A DNA stretch of 44,657 nt from RSA11 sp036564135. GTDB taxonomy: Bacteria > Actinomycetota > Thermoleophilia > Solirubrobacterales > 70-9. The stretch spans positions 1 through 44,657 of the forward strand of contig DATCLC010000082.1 of the NCBI GenBank assembly GCA_036564135.1, written 5' to 3'. Positions 37,260 to 44,657 of this stretch are shown piece by piece (position 1 is the first letter of the stretch; each line of letters opens with the position of its first letter). A model generated the notes under the pieces. It saw only the letters and a program-made list of their open reading frames with translations. It did not search any database and was not told where the DNA came from. A program made the translations under genes and the position numbers.

Positions 37260-39002
37260 CTAGCCGCGGGCACAGCGCGGTACGCGATCCTCCAGGTCGA
37301 TCAGCCGCCCGTCGACGAGCTCGGCGCGCACGCGCACGCGCGGCCGGGAACCCGCGGGAACGGGCGCAACGAGCGCCGCCCCACCGGCCGCAGCGAGGCG
37401 CCGGCCGCCGATCCAGGCGCGGACCCGCTCGACCTCCCCGGCGTCCTCCCCGGCGAGCGCGATCGACACCCGCCCTCTGCCGCAGTCGCCGCCGCCCGCC
37501 GGACGGCGGTCGAGTTCGAGCTCGAGGCGCGGCCGGATCAGGCACTCCTCGCCCTCGCAGGAGGCGAGCGTCTCGGTGAGTTCGGCGAGCGCGGCGCGAG
37601 CGCGCTCGTAGCGCGGATCGTCGTGGACGCTCTCGAGCTGGTACGGGTCGGCGCGCAGGTCGTACAGCTCGACCTCGCCCGTGGCGGTCCGCTCCGCGTA
37701 GGAGTAGCGGTCGGTGCGCACCCCCCGGAATCCGTCGGGACGGAACGACTCAAGCGGGATCGCTCGCCCGCTGACGCGCTCGGGATGTGCGAGCGCGGGC
37801 AGGAGCGACTCGCCGTCCTGGGGCAGCGCGGCCTCGCCGCGCGCGATCGCGATCATCGTCGGCGCGAAGTCGGTGTTGGCGACCAGCTCGCGCGCCACCG
37901 CCCCGCGGGCCACGCCGGGGCCGCGCACGAACATCGGCACCCGGATCGAGTCCTCGTACGGCACCGCCTTGCCGCCCTTGAGCCGGTGCTGGCCCTGCAC
38001 GAAGCCGTTGTCGGAGACGAAGAAGATGTAGGTGTCTTCGAGCTCGCCCGCCTCGCGCAACGCGCGCACGATCCGGGCCACCGACTCGTCGACCGCGAGC
38101 AGGGTCTCGAGCCGGCACTGGTACTTGTCGGTCTTGTCGCGCAGGGTCTCGCCGAGGACCTTCTCGGTCTCGCGGATGAAGCTCGGCTTGTCGGAGACGT
38201 CGTCCTCGTTGAAGTTCGGCGAGCGCGGGATCTCGCGTCCGAGGAAGCGGCCCAGGTGGCGGGGCGCCGGCTCCGGCCCCTTATCGGTGCAGTGGTTGCC
38301 GCGCACGAACGACTTGCCGACGTGGGGCGCCACGTACCCGACCGACAGGTAGAAGGGTGCCGACGCCGCCTCGTCGCTTTTGATGAACTCGACCGCCTCG
38401 TCGGTGATCAGGTCGGTCGAGTACTCCGCCGGATCGGTGCCGGTCCGCCTGATCTCGCCGTCGTCGACGAAGGTCGCCTTGAAATAGCGGGCGGCGGGCT
38501 CGGCCATCCCGAACCAGCGGTGCCAGCCGGGCGGCACCCCGTCGTCGCGCATGTAGTCGTTGAGGTACTTGCCGAAGTGCGCGGTGAGGTACCCCGCGCG
38601 CTGCAGCCAGACGGGCAGCGTCTCGCTGTGGTCGAGGCGCGAGTAGCCGCCCTCCGGCGCGCGGTTGTCGACCACACCGTGGTTGTGCGCGAGCTGGCCG
38701 GTGAGGAACGTCGCCCGCGACGGGCAACACAGCGGGTAGCTCACGAAGGCGTTCTCGAACGTCACCCCCGCGCGTCCGAGGAGGCGCCGGGTGCGGGGCA
38801 TCACGGACAGCGAGTCGTACTCCTGATCGTCGGTCATCAGGAGCACGATGTTGGGCCGCTCCGGCGAGGCCGCCACGAAGGGCGCTTCGCCGTCACCTCG
38901 GCCTCCCGGGCCGCCGCCACAGGCAGCCAGCAGGGTCGAGATCAGCGCGAGGGCGACAATGGGGAGCGACCGGCCGACCGCTTGTCGCCGGCGAGGGCGC
39001 AT
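37260..39002 (-). CDS. Lipoprotein sulfatase (arylsulfatase/N-sulfoglucosamine type)
   Basis: A 580-residue sulfatase-fold enzyme. A lipobox (LLAAC, Cys28) predicts a lipoprotein on the outer face of the membrane. Metal ligands are in LLMTDDQEYD (Asp58, Asp59) and FVSDNGFVQGQH. The formylglycine site is Cys92 in CCPSRATFLTG, matching CxPSR, so an aerobic formylglycine-generating enzyme is required elsewhere. Substrate may be a sulfated glycan or aryl sulfate. The C-terminal 100 residues (about 480-580) form an extra beta-rich domain. A TAACCT box lies ten bases before the ATG. It is divergent from an acyltransferase that may modify the same envelope polymer. Confidence 0.92.
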   Translation of the reverse strand: MRPRRRQAVGRSLPIVALALISTLLAACGGGPGGRGDGEAPFVAASPERPNIVLLMTDDQEYDSLSVMPRTRRLLGRAGVTFENAFVSYPLCCPSRATFLTGQLAHNHGVVDNRAPEGGYSRLDHSETLPVWLQRAGYLTAHFGKYLNDYMRDDGVPPGWHRWFGMAEPAARYFKATFVDDGEIRRTGTDPAEYSTDLITDEAVEFIKSDEAASAPFYLSVGYVAPHVGKSFVRGNHCTDKGPEPAPRHLGRFLGREIPRSPNFNEDDVSDKPSFIRETEKVLGETLRDKTDKYQCRLETLLAVDESVARIVRALREAGELEDTYIFFVSDNGFVQGQHRLKGGKAVPYEDSIRVPMFVRGPGVARGAVARELVANTDFAPTMIAIARGEAALPQDGESLLPALAHPERVSGRAIPLESFRPDGFRGVRTDRYSYAERTATGEVELYDLRADPYQLESVHDDPRYERARAALAELTETLASCEGEECLIRPRLELELDRRPAGGGDCGRGRVSIALAGEDAGEVERVRAWIGGRRLAAAGGAALVAPVPAGSRPRVRVRAELVDGRLIDLEDRVPRCARG

Positions 39003-39012
39003 CGGGCAAGGG

Positions 39013-39018
39013 AGGTTA
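39013..39018 (-). promoter_or_regulatory. Candidate -10 box of the sulfatase gene (leaderless)
   Basis: TAACCT on the minus strand, ten bases before the ATG. Confidence 0.4.
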
Positions 39019-39165
39019 GTTGGTCAGCGCAGCGGGAACCTTTTAAGGGAATCTTCACCTGGCGCTAAAGAGCCCTGTGTAGCTTCGCAAGGCGGGACTG
39101 AAGCGCCAGCGGGGCACGGCTCGGCAGGGAGTAGCGAGCCGGTAGCGTGGCCTCGCGTTGATCAC

Positions 39166-41211
39166 GTGGCGGACGAGCATCCGACAAGCGAAAACCGCAT
39201 GGTCTGGCGCGGCGGCTTCCGCCCAGACATCGAGGGCCTGCGCGCGATCGCGGTCGGCTGCGTGCTGCTCGCGCACGGCGGGGTCGCCCTGGCCGCGGGC
39301 GGCTTCGTCGGCGTCGACATCTTCTACGTGATCTCCGGCTTTCTGATCACGGGCCTCTTGATGCGGGAAGTCGAGAAGCGCGGCACGGTGAACCTGCTGG
39401 GTTTCTACGCGCGCCGGGCCCGCCGGCTGCTGCCAGCCGCGACGCTCGTGATCGGCGTGACCGTGATCCTCGCGCTCCTGCTCCTGCCGCCGGCGCGGCA
39501 GCTCACGGTCTCGGGCGACGCGATCGCCTCCTCCCTCTACTTCTCCAACTGGCGCTTCACAGCGCAGGCGGCTGACTACTTCGCTCCTTTCAGCGAGACC
39601 AGTCCCCTCCAGCACTACTGGTCGCTTGCCGTCGAGGAGCAGTTCTATTTGGCCTGGCCGCTGCTGATGCTCGTCGGAGCGCTCCTGCTCGGGCGACTGA
39701 CCGGCGCCCGCCGCAGGGCCGTGCTGGCTGTCGCCGTGGCCGTGACGGCGGCCTCGTTTGCCTACAGCGTCGCCTACACGCAGGAGGCTCCGAGCCAGGC
39801 GTACTTCTCGACCCTCACCCGGGCCTGGGAGCTGGGCGTCGGCGCGATCCTCGCGCTCGTCGCGCTGCCCGTCGTCGGGCGCCGAATTGCGGCCGCGCTC
39901 GCGGGACTCGGGCTGGGCATGGTCGGCCTCGCGACGGTCCTCTACTCGGGGACCACGCCCTACCCCGGGGTGGCGGCGCTCCTGCCCGTGCTCGGCACGG
40001 CCGCCGTCCTGGTCGCCGGCGCGAGCGGGCAGATCGCCGGGCCGCTGCGCGCCCTGACCTCTCGCCCGGTCCGGTATCTGGGCCGGATCTCCTACAGCAC
40101 GTATCTCTGGCACTGGCCAGTGCTGATCTTCGCCGCCGAGATCTGGGGCCCGCTCTCGCCCCTGCAGGCCGGGATCGCGATCGCCGCCGCGGTCGCGCTC
40201 GCCGCGGCTACCTACCACGCCGTCGAGCGGCCGTTCATGCGCTCGCGGCGCCTGCGGGTGGCGCCGCGCCGCTCGCTCGCCCTCGGCGCGGGGTGCGCGG
40301 TCGCCGGCGTGATCGCCGCGCTCGTCCTGGTCCGGGCGCAGCCCGAGATCGACGTCCTCGACGCGGACGACGTGAAGGGCGCGGCGGCGCTCTCCTACCA
40401 GACCGAGCCCCAAAGGGAGGCCCGTGCGCTGCGTCCGAACCCGCTCGAGGCCAGCAAGGACCGGGGCCGGCTCACCGACGACGGCTGCCTCGTGGGGCGC
40501 GAGGCCGTCGAGTCGCCCGAGTGCGCCTACGGCCCCGACGACCCCGCCGCCACCGTCGCCCTCTTCGGTGACTCCCACGCGGCCCATTTCTTCCCCGCCC
40601 TCGAGCGGCTCGGTGAGCGCGAGGACTGGCGGATCGTCGGGCTCACGAAGATGGGGTGCACGCCCGCCGATGTCACGGTCTGGAACGGGCGCCTCGGCGC
40701 GCCGTACACCGAGTGCGACGAGTGGCGTGAGCACGCGCTGAGGCGGATCGATAAGGAGAAGCCGGATATGACGATCGTCTCGACCGCGAGCTTCTACACC
40801 GTGGTCGAGGGCGGCGAGCGCCTCGAGGAGGGCTCCGCCGAGGCCCGCGAGGACGGCCTCGTGCGCACGCTGAAGCGCCTTACCGAAAGCAGCGGCGAGG
40901 TGGTCGTGATCGGCGACGTCCCGCACGCGCCCTTCGAGGTGTCCGAGTGCGTGACCGAGAACCTCGACTCACTCGACGAGTGCGCGTTCGATATCGACGA
41001 TCGGCGCAACACCGACGGGTTCGACCGGCGCGCCGCCAGGCGCGTCGACGGCGTCAAGCTCGTCGAGGTCACCGACGTGCTCTGCGCGAAGGGGACTTGC
41101 CGCGCCGTGATCGGCGACGCCGTCACCTACCGCGGCAGCAACCACCTGACCGCGACGTTCTCGCGCACGCTCGCGCCGGTCCTGCGCGAGAAGCTGCCCG
41201 ACCTCGACTGA
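39166..41211 (+). CDS. Acyltransferase with C-terminal SGNH domain (OafA/YrhL family)
   Basis: A protein of about 681 residues that O-acylates a surface sugar or peptidoglycan. The acyltransferase-3 membrane domain (about 18-380) opens with FRPDIEGLRAIAVGCVLLAH, has FVGVDIFYVISGFLI and FYARRARRLLPA, and shows about ten helices. An extracellular SGNH hydrolase-like domain (about 400-681) contains LFGDSHAAH (nucleophile Ser near 469) and a terminal SNHLTATFS. Such fusions transfer acetyl groups across the membrane. GTG 39166 follows a TAGCGT box (39143-39148). ATG 39199 would also retain the whole domain and is a fair alternative. It is divergent from the sulfatase. Confidence 0.92.
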   Translation: MADEHPTSENRMVWRGGFRPDIEGLRAIAVGCVLLAHGGVALAAGGFVGVDIFYVISGFLITGLLMREVEKRGTVNLLGFYARRARRLLPAATLVIGVTVILALLLLPPARQLTVSGDAIASSLYFSNWRFTAQAADYFAPFSETSPLQHYWSLAVEEQFYLAWPLLMLVGALLLGRLTGARRRAVLAVAVAVTAASFAYSVAYTQEAPSQAYFSTLTRAWELGVGAILALVALPVVGRRIAAALAGLGLGMVGLATVLYSGTTPYPGVAALLPVLGTAAVLVAGASGQIAGPLRALTSRPVRYLGRISYSTYLWHWPVLIFAAEIWGPLSPLQAGIAIAAAVALAAATYHAVERPFMRSRRLRVAPRRSLALGAGCAVAGVIAALVLVRAQPEIDVLDADDVKGAAALSYQTEPQREARALRPNPLEASKDRGRLTDDGCLVGREAVESPECAYGPDDPAATVALFGDSHAAHFFPALERLGEREDWRIVGLTKMGCTPADVTVWNGRLGAPYTECDEWREHALRRIDKEKPDMTIVSTASFYTVVEGGERLEEGSAEAREDGLVRTLKRLTESSGEVVVIGDVPHAPFEVSECVTENLDSLDECAFDIDDRRNTDGFDRRAARRVDGVKLVEVTDVLCAKGTCRAVIGDAVTYRGSNHLTATFSRTLAPVLREKLPDLD

Positions 41212-41216
41212 GTCAC

Positions 41217-41234
41217 GCCCGGGCGCCCGGGCGC
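41217..41234. terminator. GC palindrome between convergent genes
   Basis: GCCCGGGCGCCCGGGCGC sits exactly between the acyltransferase stop and the ruvB stop. It can form a strong hairpin but has no T run. Confidence 0.4.
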
Positions 41235-41235
41235 G

Positions 41236-42321
41236 CTAGAACAGGGTGGCGGCACCCTCGGGCACCGGCAGGCCGAGGTGCGCGAAGCCGCGCTCGGTGA
41301 GCACTCGGCCGCGAGGCGTGCGCTTGATCAGGCCCTGCTGCAGGAGGTATGGCTCGTACACGTCCTCGATCGTGTCCGGCTCCTCGTCGATGGCGGCGCA
41401 GAGCGTCGAGAGGCCGACCGGGCCGCCGCCGAACTTGGTCGCGATCGTGTCGAGGATGAGCCGGTCGTGGCGGTCGAGGCCGGCCTCGTCCACCTCCAGC
41501 ATGCCGAGCGCCTCCTCCGCGATCTCGACCGTGATCACGCCGCTCGCCTTGACCTCCGCGAAGTCGCGCACGCGCTTCAGCAGGCGGTTGGCGACGCGCG
41601 GCGTGCCGCGCGAGCGCGAGGCGATCGCGATGTCGCCGCCGGCCTCGATCTCGACGCCGAGGATCCTCGCCGAGCGCCTCACGATCCGGGCTAGGTCCTC
41701 GGTGTCGTAGTGCTCGAGCCGATGGGTGACGCCGAAGCGGTCGTGCAGCGGCTTGGAGAGCAGCCCGGCGCGCGTGGTCGCGCCGACCAGCGTGAAGGGC
41801 GGCAGATCAAGGGTCACCGTGCGCGCGCCGGCGCCCTGGCCGAGCACCACCGGCAGGCGCCGGTCCTCCATCGCCGGGTAGAGCGTCTCCTCGATCGCCG
41901 GATTGAGCCGGTGGATCTCGTCGATGAAGAACACCGAGTTCGGCTCGAGCGCGGTGAGGAACGCGGCGATGTCGGCCTTGCGCTCGAGCGCCGGCGCCGC
42001 GGTTTGCACGAGCGGAGCATCGAGCTCCGCGGCGATGATGTGCGCGAGCGAGGTCTTGCCGAGCCCGGGAGGGCCGGCGAGCAGGACGTGGTCGAGCGGC
42101 TCGCCGCGCCGGCGCGCGGCCTCGATGAAGATCCCGAGCTGGGTCGTGACCTGCTCCTGGGCGACGAAGTCTTCGAGGCGCGTCGGGCGCAGCGAGCGAT
42201 CGAGGTCGTCGTCGCCCCCGGCGCGCGCGGCGGCCATCGGCTCGGCGCGCCGCACGGGCGCCTCCGCGGCCGCGGCCTCGATGCTCGGGTCGGGGACGAT
42301 GTCCGGGTTGCGCTCGCTCAT
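41236..42321 (-). CDS. ruvB: Holliday junction branch migration ATPase RuvB
   Basis: A 361-residue AAA+ motor that drives Holliday junction branch migration with RuvA. Walker A is GPPGLGKTS, Walker B VFFIDEIHRL, sensor 1 LVGATTRAG, and the C-terminal winged helix contains GLDRHDRLILDTI. The first 35 residues are an Ala/Glu/Pro-rich extension before the conserved RPTRLEDFVAQEQV. The ATG overlaps the ruvA stop (ATGA). Confidence 0.97.
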   Translation of the reverse strand: MSERNPDIVPDPSIEAAAAEAPVRRAEPMAAARAGGDDDLDRSLRPTRLEDFVAQEQVTTQLGIFIEAARRRGEPLDHVLLAGPPGLGKTSLAHIIAAELDAPLVQTAAPALERKADIAAFLTALEPNSVFFIDEIHRLNPAIEETLYPAMEDRRLPVVLGQGAGARTVTLDLPPFTLVGATTRAGLLSKPLHDRFGVTHRLEHYDTEDLARIVRRSARILGVEIEAGGDIAIASRSRGTPRVANRLLKRVRDFAEVKASGVITVEIAEEALGMLEVDEAGLDRHDRLILDTIATKFGGGPVGLSTLCAAIDEEPDTIEDVYEPYLLQQGLIKRTPRGRVLTERGFAHLGLPVPEGAATLF

Positions 42322-42926
42322 GATCGCTTCGTCGCGCTCGCCTCAGCCGCGCGACGCAGCGCGCCGCTGATCATCTCCTCCGGGGTATCGCCCTCGACGT
42401 CGGCGAGCAGCTTCTCCGCCTCGATCAGGGAGTAGCCCAGGCCGACCAGGCCCTCGCGCGCGAGCAGGCGCGGGTCCTCGTCGGCGCCCCCGCTCGCGAC
42501 GGCCACGGGCTCCGCCTCGAGCTCGCCCGCGACACGCTCGCGCAGCTCGACGATCAGGCGCTCGGCCGTGCGCTTTCCGACCCCCGGCGCCGCCTGGAAG
42601 CGCTTCGCGTCACCCGCGGCGATCGCGCGCAAGAGCTCGCGGGGCGAGCCGGTCGAGAGGATCGCGAGGGCGACCTTGGGGCCGACGCCGGAGACCGAGT
42701 TGAGGTGGAGGAACAGGTCGCGCTCCTCCTCGCTCGCGAAGCCGTACAGGGAGATCGAGTCGTCGCGCACGACCATGTGCGCGTGCAAGGTCGCCTCCTT
42801 GCCGCGCGCGGGAACCGCCTTGAGCGTTTCGGCCGAGACGGCGAGCCGATAGCCGACCCCACCCGTCTCGATGACGACGTGGTCGGGACGGCGGACGAGC
42901 ACCTCGCCGCGTACCGAGGCGATCAC
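42318..42926 (-). CDS. ruvA: Holliday junction DNA-binding protein RuvA
   Basis: A 202-residue RuvA. The N-terminal OB domain is IASVRGEVLVRRPDHVVIETGGVGYRL, tandem helix-hairpin-helix motifs are SVSGVGPKVALAIL and APGVGKRTAERLIVEL, and the C-terminal three-helix domain that contacts RuvB has LVGLGYSLIEAEKLL. The GTG start overlaps the ruvC stop (GTGA). The longer open frame upstream lies over ruvC and is not coding. Confidence 0.96.
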   Translation of the reverse strand: MIASVRGEVLVRRPDHVVIETGGVGYRLAVSAETLKAVPARGKEATLHAHMVVRDDSISLYGFASEEERDLFLHLNSVSGVGPKVALAILSTGSPRELLRAIAAGDAKRFQAAPGVGKRTAERLIVELRERVAGELEAEPVAVASGGADEDPRLLAREGLVGLGYSLIEAEKLLADVEGDTPEEMISGALRRAAEASATKRS

Positions 42927-43453
42927 GGCGTCACCCCCACGGTCCGTGCGTCCCGCGCTGCTCCGGCCGCGGCGACCTCGAACGCGGCCCGGTTGGCGTG
43001 GCAGATCGCCACCGCGAGCGCGTCGGCGGCGTGGTCGGAGCTCGGTGGGCCGTCGAGCCCGAGCAGCGCGCCGACCATGCGCTGCACCTGCTCCTTCGAG
43101 GCGCCGCCCGTGCCGCACACGGACATCTTCACGGCCTGGGGCGTGTAGTCGAAGCAGGGCAGGCCGGCCTGCGCGGCGGCCAGCATCACGACGCCGCGCG
43201 CCTGGCCGACGCCGACGGCCGAGCGCACGTTCTTGCCGAAGTAGAGGTCCTCGAGCGCCACGGCATCGGGCTCGTGCCGGCGGAGCAGCTCGGTCACGGC
43301 CTCGTGGATGCGCACGAGGCGCCGCCCCGGTTCCAGCGCCGCCGGGGTCTCGATCACCCCGCCGTCGAGCGCGGCCACGCGTCCGCCGTCGAACCGCACC
43401 ACGCCATACCCGGTGCTGGCCACGCCGGGGTCGATGCCCATCACGACCTTCAC
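42923..43453 (-). CDS. ruvC: Crossover junction endodeoxyribonuclease RuvC
   Basis: A 176-residue resolvase that cuts Holliday junctions. The acidic catalytic residues are in VMGIDPGVASTGYG (Asp), VALEDLYFGKN (Glu) and SSDHAADALAVA (two Asp). The start is GTG 43453, eight bases after a CAGAAT box and with no Shine-Dalgarno. ATG 43441 is a possible alternative directly before GIDPG. It is first in the ruvCAB overlap chain, 68 bp after yebC. Confidence 0.95.
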   Translation of the reverse strand: MKVVMGIDPGVASTGYGVVRFDGGRVAALDGGVIETPAALEPGRRLVRIHEAVTELLRRHEPDAVALEDLYFGKNVRSAVGVGQARGVVMLAAAQAGLPCFDYTPQAVKMSVCGTGGASKEQVQRMVGALLGLDGPPSSDHAADALAVAICHANRAAFEVAAAGAARDARTVGVTP

Positions 43454-43461
43454 GGGGATTG

Positions 43462-43467
43462 ATTCTG
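43462..43467 (-). promoter_or_regulatory. Candidate -10 box of ruvC (leaderless)
   Basis: CAGAAT on the minus strand, eight bases before GTG 43453. It would give ruvCAB a promoter independent of yebC. Confidence 0.35.
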
Positions 43468-43521
43468 GCCGCGAGCCCGGATGCCTCCCCAAAAGCGCCC
43501 GGGCACGAGGGCTGCGGTGAC

Positions 43522-44271
43522 TTACGCCGCGGCTTCCTCGAGGAGCTCGGCCGGGATGTCGAAGTTGGCGTGGACCGTGTCGACGTCGTCGTGGTCGTCG
43601 AGCGCCTCGATCAGCTTCATCAGGCGCCGGGCCTCGTTGGGATCGGTCACCTGGACCGTCGTCTTCGGCTCCATGGTGATCTCGGCCGACTCGATCTCCA
43701 CGCCGCTCTCCTCAAGCGCGCTGCGCACCTCCGATAGGACCGAGGGCTCGCAGGTGATCTTGAGCGAGTCGCCGTCCTCGACGACGTCGTCCGCGCCCGC
43801 GTCGATGGCCGCGATCACGTCGTCCTCGCCGTAGCGGGAGCCGTCGACCAGCACGACGCCCTTCTTCTCGAACTGCCAGGCGACCGAGCCGGGCTCGCCC
43901 AAGCTGCCGCCGTTGCGGTCAAACGTGTGGCGCATCTCGGCGCCGGTCCGGTTGCGGTTGTCGGTGAGCGCGTCGACGAGCACGGCCGCTCCCCCGGGCC
44001 CGTAGCCCTCGTAGACGACGTGCTCGATGGCGCCGGCCTCGCCGCCGCCGGTGCCGCGCTCGATGGCCCGCTGGATGTTCTCCTTGGGCATCGAGTAGCT
44101 CTTCGCCTTCTCGATGGCGGCCGCGAGCGTGTAGTTCGCGGACGGATCGCCGCCCCCGTCACGCGCGGCGACGGTGATCGCCCTCGCGAGCTTGGTGAAA
44201 AGCTGCCCCCGCTTCGCGTCGGTCGCAGCCTTCTTGTGCTTGATCGACGCCCACTTTGAATGTCCGGCCAT
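43522..44271 (-). CDS. yebC: YebC/PmpR family regulatory/translation factor
   Basis: A 249-residue TACO1/YebC protein. The opening MAGHSKWASIKHKKAATDAKRG and the ENIQRAIERGTGG block define the family. DUF28 members act as DNA-binding regulators or as factors helping ribosomes through proline stretches, depending on the study. The Asp/Glu-rich C-terminal domain is also typical. Adjacency to ruvC is a widely conserved arrangement. The frame is open far upstream of the ATG, but the conserved N-terminus and a TAGAAT box eight bases before it fix the start. Confidence 0.96.
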   Translation of the reverse strand: MAGHSKWASIKHKKAATDAKRGQLFTKLARAITVAARDGGGDPSANYTLAAAIEKAKSYSMPKENIQRAIERGTGGGEAGAIEHVVYEGYGPGGAAVLVDALTDNRNRTGAEMRHTFDRNGGSLGEPGSVAWQFEKKGVVLVDGSRYGEDDVIAAIDAGADDVVEDGDSLKITCEPSVLSEVRSALEESGVEIESAEITMEPKTTVQVTDPNEARRLMKLIEALDDHDDVDTVHANFDIPAELLEEAAA

Positions 44272-44279
44272 GGCGGTTG

Positions 44280-44285
44280 ATTCTA
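44280..44285 (-). promoter_or_regulatory. Candidate -10 box of yebC (leaderless)
   Basis: TAGAAT on the minus strand, eight bases before the ATG, with no Shine-Dalgarno. Confidence 0.5.
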
Positions 44286-44396
44286 CGAGCGCAACGGGGA
44301 GCGCAACTTTTGCGCCCGCGGATTGTTCTTGGGGTGCGCGTGGATGACACCGGCGCTGCGCCAGGGGTCGTTCACCGACACATGTGGGGATGCCGA

Positions 44397-44442
44397 AAGA
44401 GGACCGCGATCCCATGGAGGGGACCCGGATCGCGGTCCTCTT
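44397..44442. terminator. Perfect 16-bp inverted repeat
   Basis: AAGAGGACCGCGATCC (44397-44412) and GGATCGCGGTCCTCTT (44427-44442) pair perfectly around a 14-base loop. The outer AA/TT gives a short A run on the left and T run on the right. The most likely role is a factor-independent or two-way terminator, though a protein-binding dyad is possible. Confidence 0.6.
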
Positions 44443-44492
44443 CCGCGTCTGGGGCGGACCGCACGCGCCCCAAAGCGCACCCAAGACCCCGA

Positions 44493-44535
44493 GTGAGGCG
44501 GATTTGTTCGCCTATGCCGCACATATCCGCCTCAC
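44493..44535. repeat. Perfect 11-bp inverted repeat plus an extra half-site
   Basis: GTGAGGCGGAT (44493-44503) and ATCCGCCTCAC (44525-44535) are perfect inverted arms around a 21-base spacer. A third core copy, GAGGCGGAT, lies at 44556-44564 inside the small palindrome ATCCGAGGCGGAT. The repeated half-site suggests operator sites or another terminator. Confidence 0.5.
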
Positions 44536-44592
44536 ATCGGGAGGCCGCGCGATCCGAGGCGGATTCGGGTTGACGGGCGGGTCCGGGCCGCC

Positions 44593-44657
44593 TCAGACCA
44601 CGAACCGGCCGTTCTCCTGGATGAGCTCGCCGTCGGCCTCGATGCGGCCGCCGCGGC
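44593..44657 (-). CDS. C-terminal end of an unidentified gene (partial)
   Basis: On the minus strand an open frame enters from the right edge and stops with TGA at 44595-44593. The visible 20 residues end GELIQENGRFVV. The composition and codon use match the neighbouring genes, so it is likely real. The product cannot be identified from so few residues. It would run toward yebC on the same strand, separated from it by the hairpin region. Confidence 0.5.
   Translation of the reverse strand, partial: RGGRIEADGELIQENGRFVV

Larger units (their letters stand above)
44272..44592. other. 321-bp intergenic stretch with two large inverted repeats
   Basis: No reading frame here looks coding. The right end of the stretch follows the stop of the last partial gene. 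It contains the yebC promoter candidate, two long hairpins (44397-44442 and 44493-44535) and a further GAGGCGGAT copy at 44556-44564. A role in terminating the upstream minus-strand gene is likely. Confidence 0.6.

Overview
The window is 44.7 kb of very GC-rich DNA with strong third-position GC, many GTG and some TTG starts, and very tight gene packing with four-base (ATGA or GTGA) or one-base (TGATG) stop/start overlaps. Gene content points to Actinomycetota, most likely the Thermoleophilia/Solirubrobacterales branch. The pointers are a CysO-type sulfur carrier, actinobacterial-style PyrR leader control, fused SecDF, the yebC-ruvCAB block and frequent leaderless promoters. This placement is inferred from style, not from a database match.

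Layout. Positions 1-6060 (minus) hold the pyrimidine operon pyrR-pyrB-pyrC-(isochorismatase-like hydrolase)-carA-carB, running off the left edge, with a probable PyrR-binding RNA hairpin before pyrR. carA carries an in-frame 348-bp tandem duplication. Positions 6100-9460 hold an alpha/beta hydrolase, a three-unit hairpin repeat, RNase Z, tRNA-Arg(CCG) and glycerate kinase. Positions 9480-16370 hold a methyltransferase, a LysM/VanY cell-wall peptidase, a MerR regulator with a coiled-coil partner, and a divergent operon for an uncharacterised polytopic membrane protein, a 47-residue membrane peptide, a hydrolase and a secreted protein.

Positions 16482-19992 (minus) are the most notable block. 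A SAM-I riboswitch with its own intrinsic terminator precedes a threonine-synthase-like enzyme, a CysO/MoaD-like sulfur carrier ending Gly-Gly-Ser, and two CDP-glucose genes, all tightly packed. A SAM riboswitch suggests the first two genes make homocysteine/methionine with protein-bound sulfur rather than only threonine.

Positions 20119-25585 (plus) carry CorA, a HIT protein, a phosphohexomutase, an MBL-fold hydrolase, a lipid-kinase-like protein and a second HIT protein. Positions 25601-34855 (minus) carry an RTX-like protein and a small acidic secreted protein, then Rel, RecJ, a small membrane protein and fused SecDF. Positions 34911-41211 carry a zinc-ribbon/PAS protein, a K+/H+ antiporter, a lipoprotein sulfatase and a divergent acyltransferase. 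Positions 41236-44271 (minus) carry yebC-ruvC-ruvA-ruvB. The last 386 bases hold two strong inverted repeats and the end of one more gene.

Many first-in-operon genes have a TANNNT hexamer 7-10 nt before the start codon and no ribosome-binding site, which suggests leaderless mRNAs. I used this to choose several starts.
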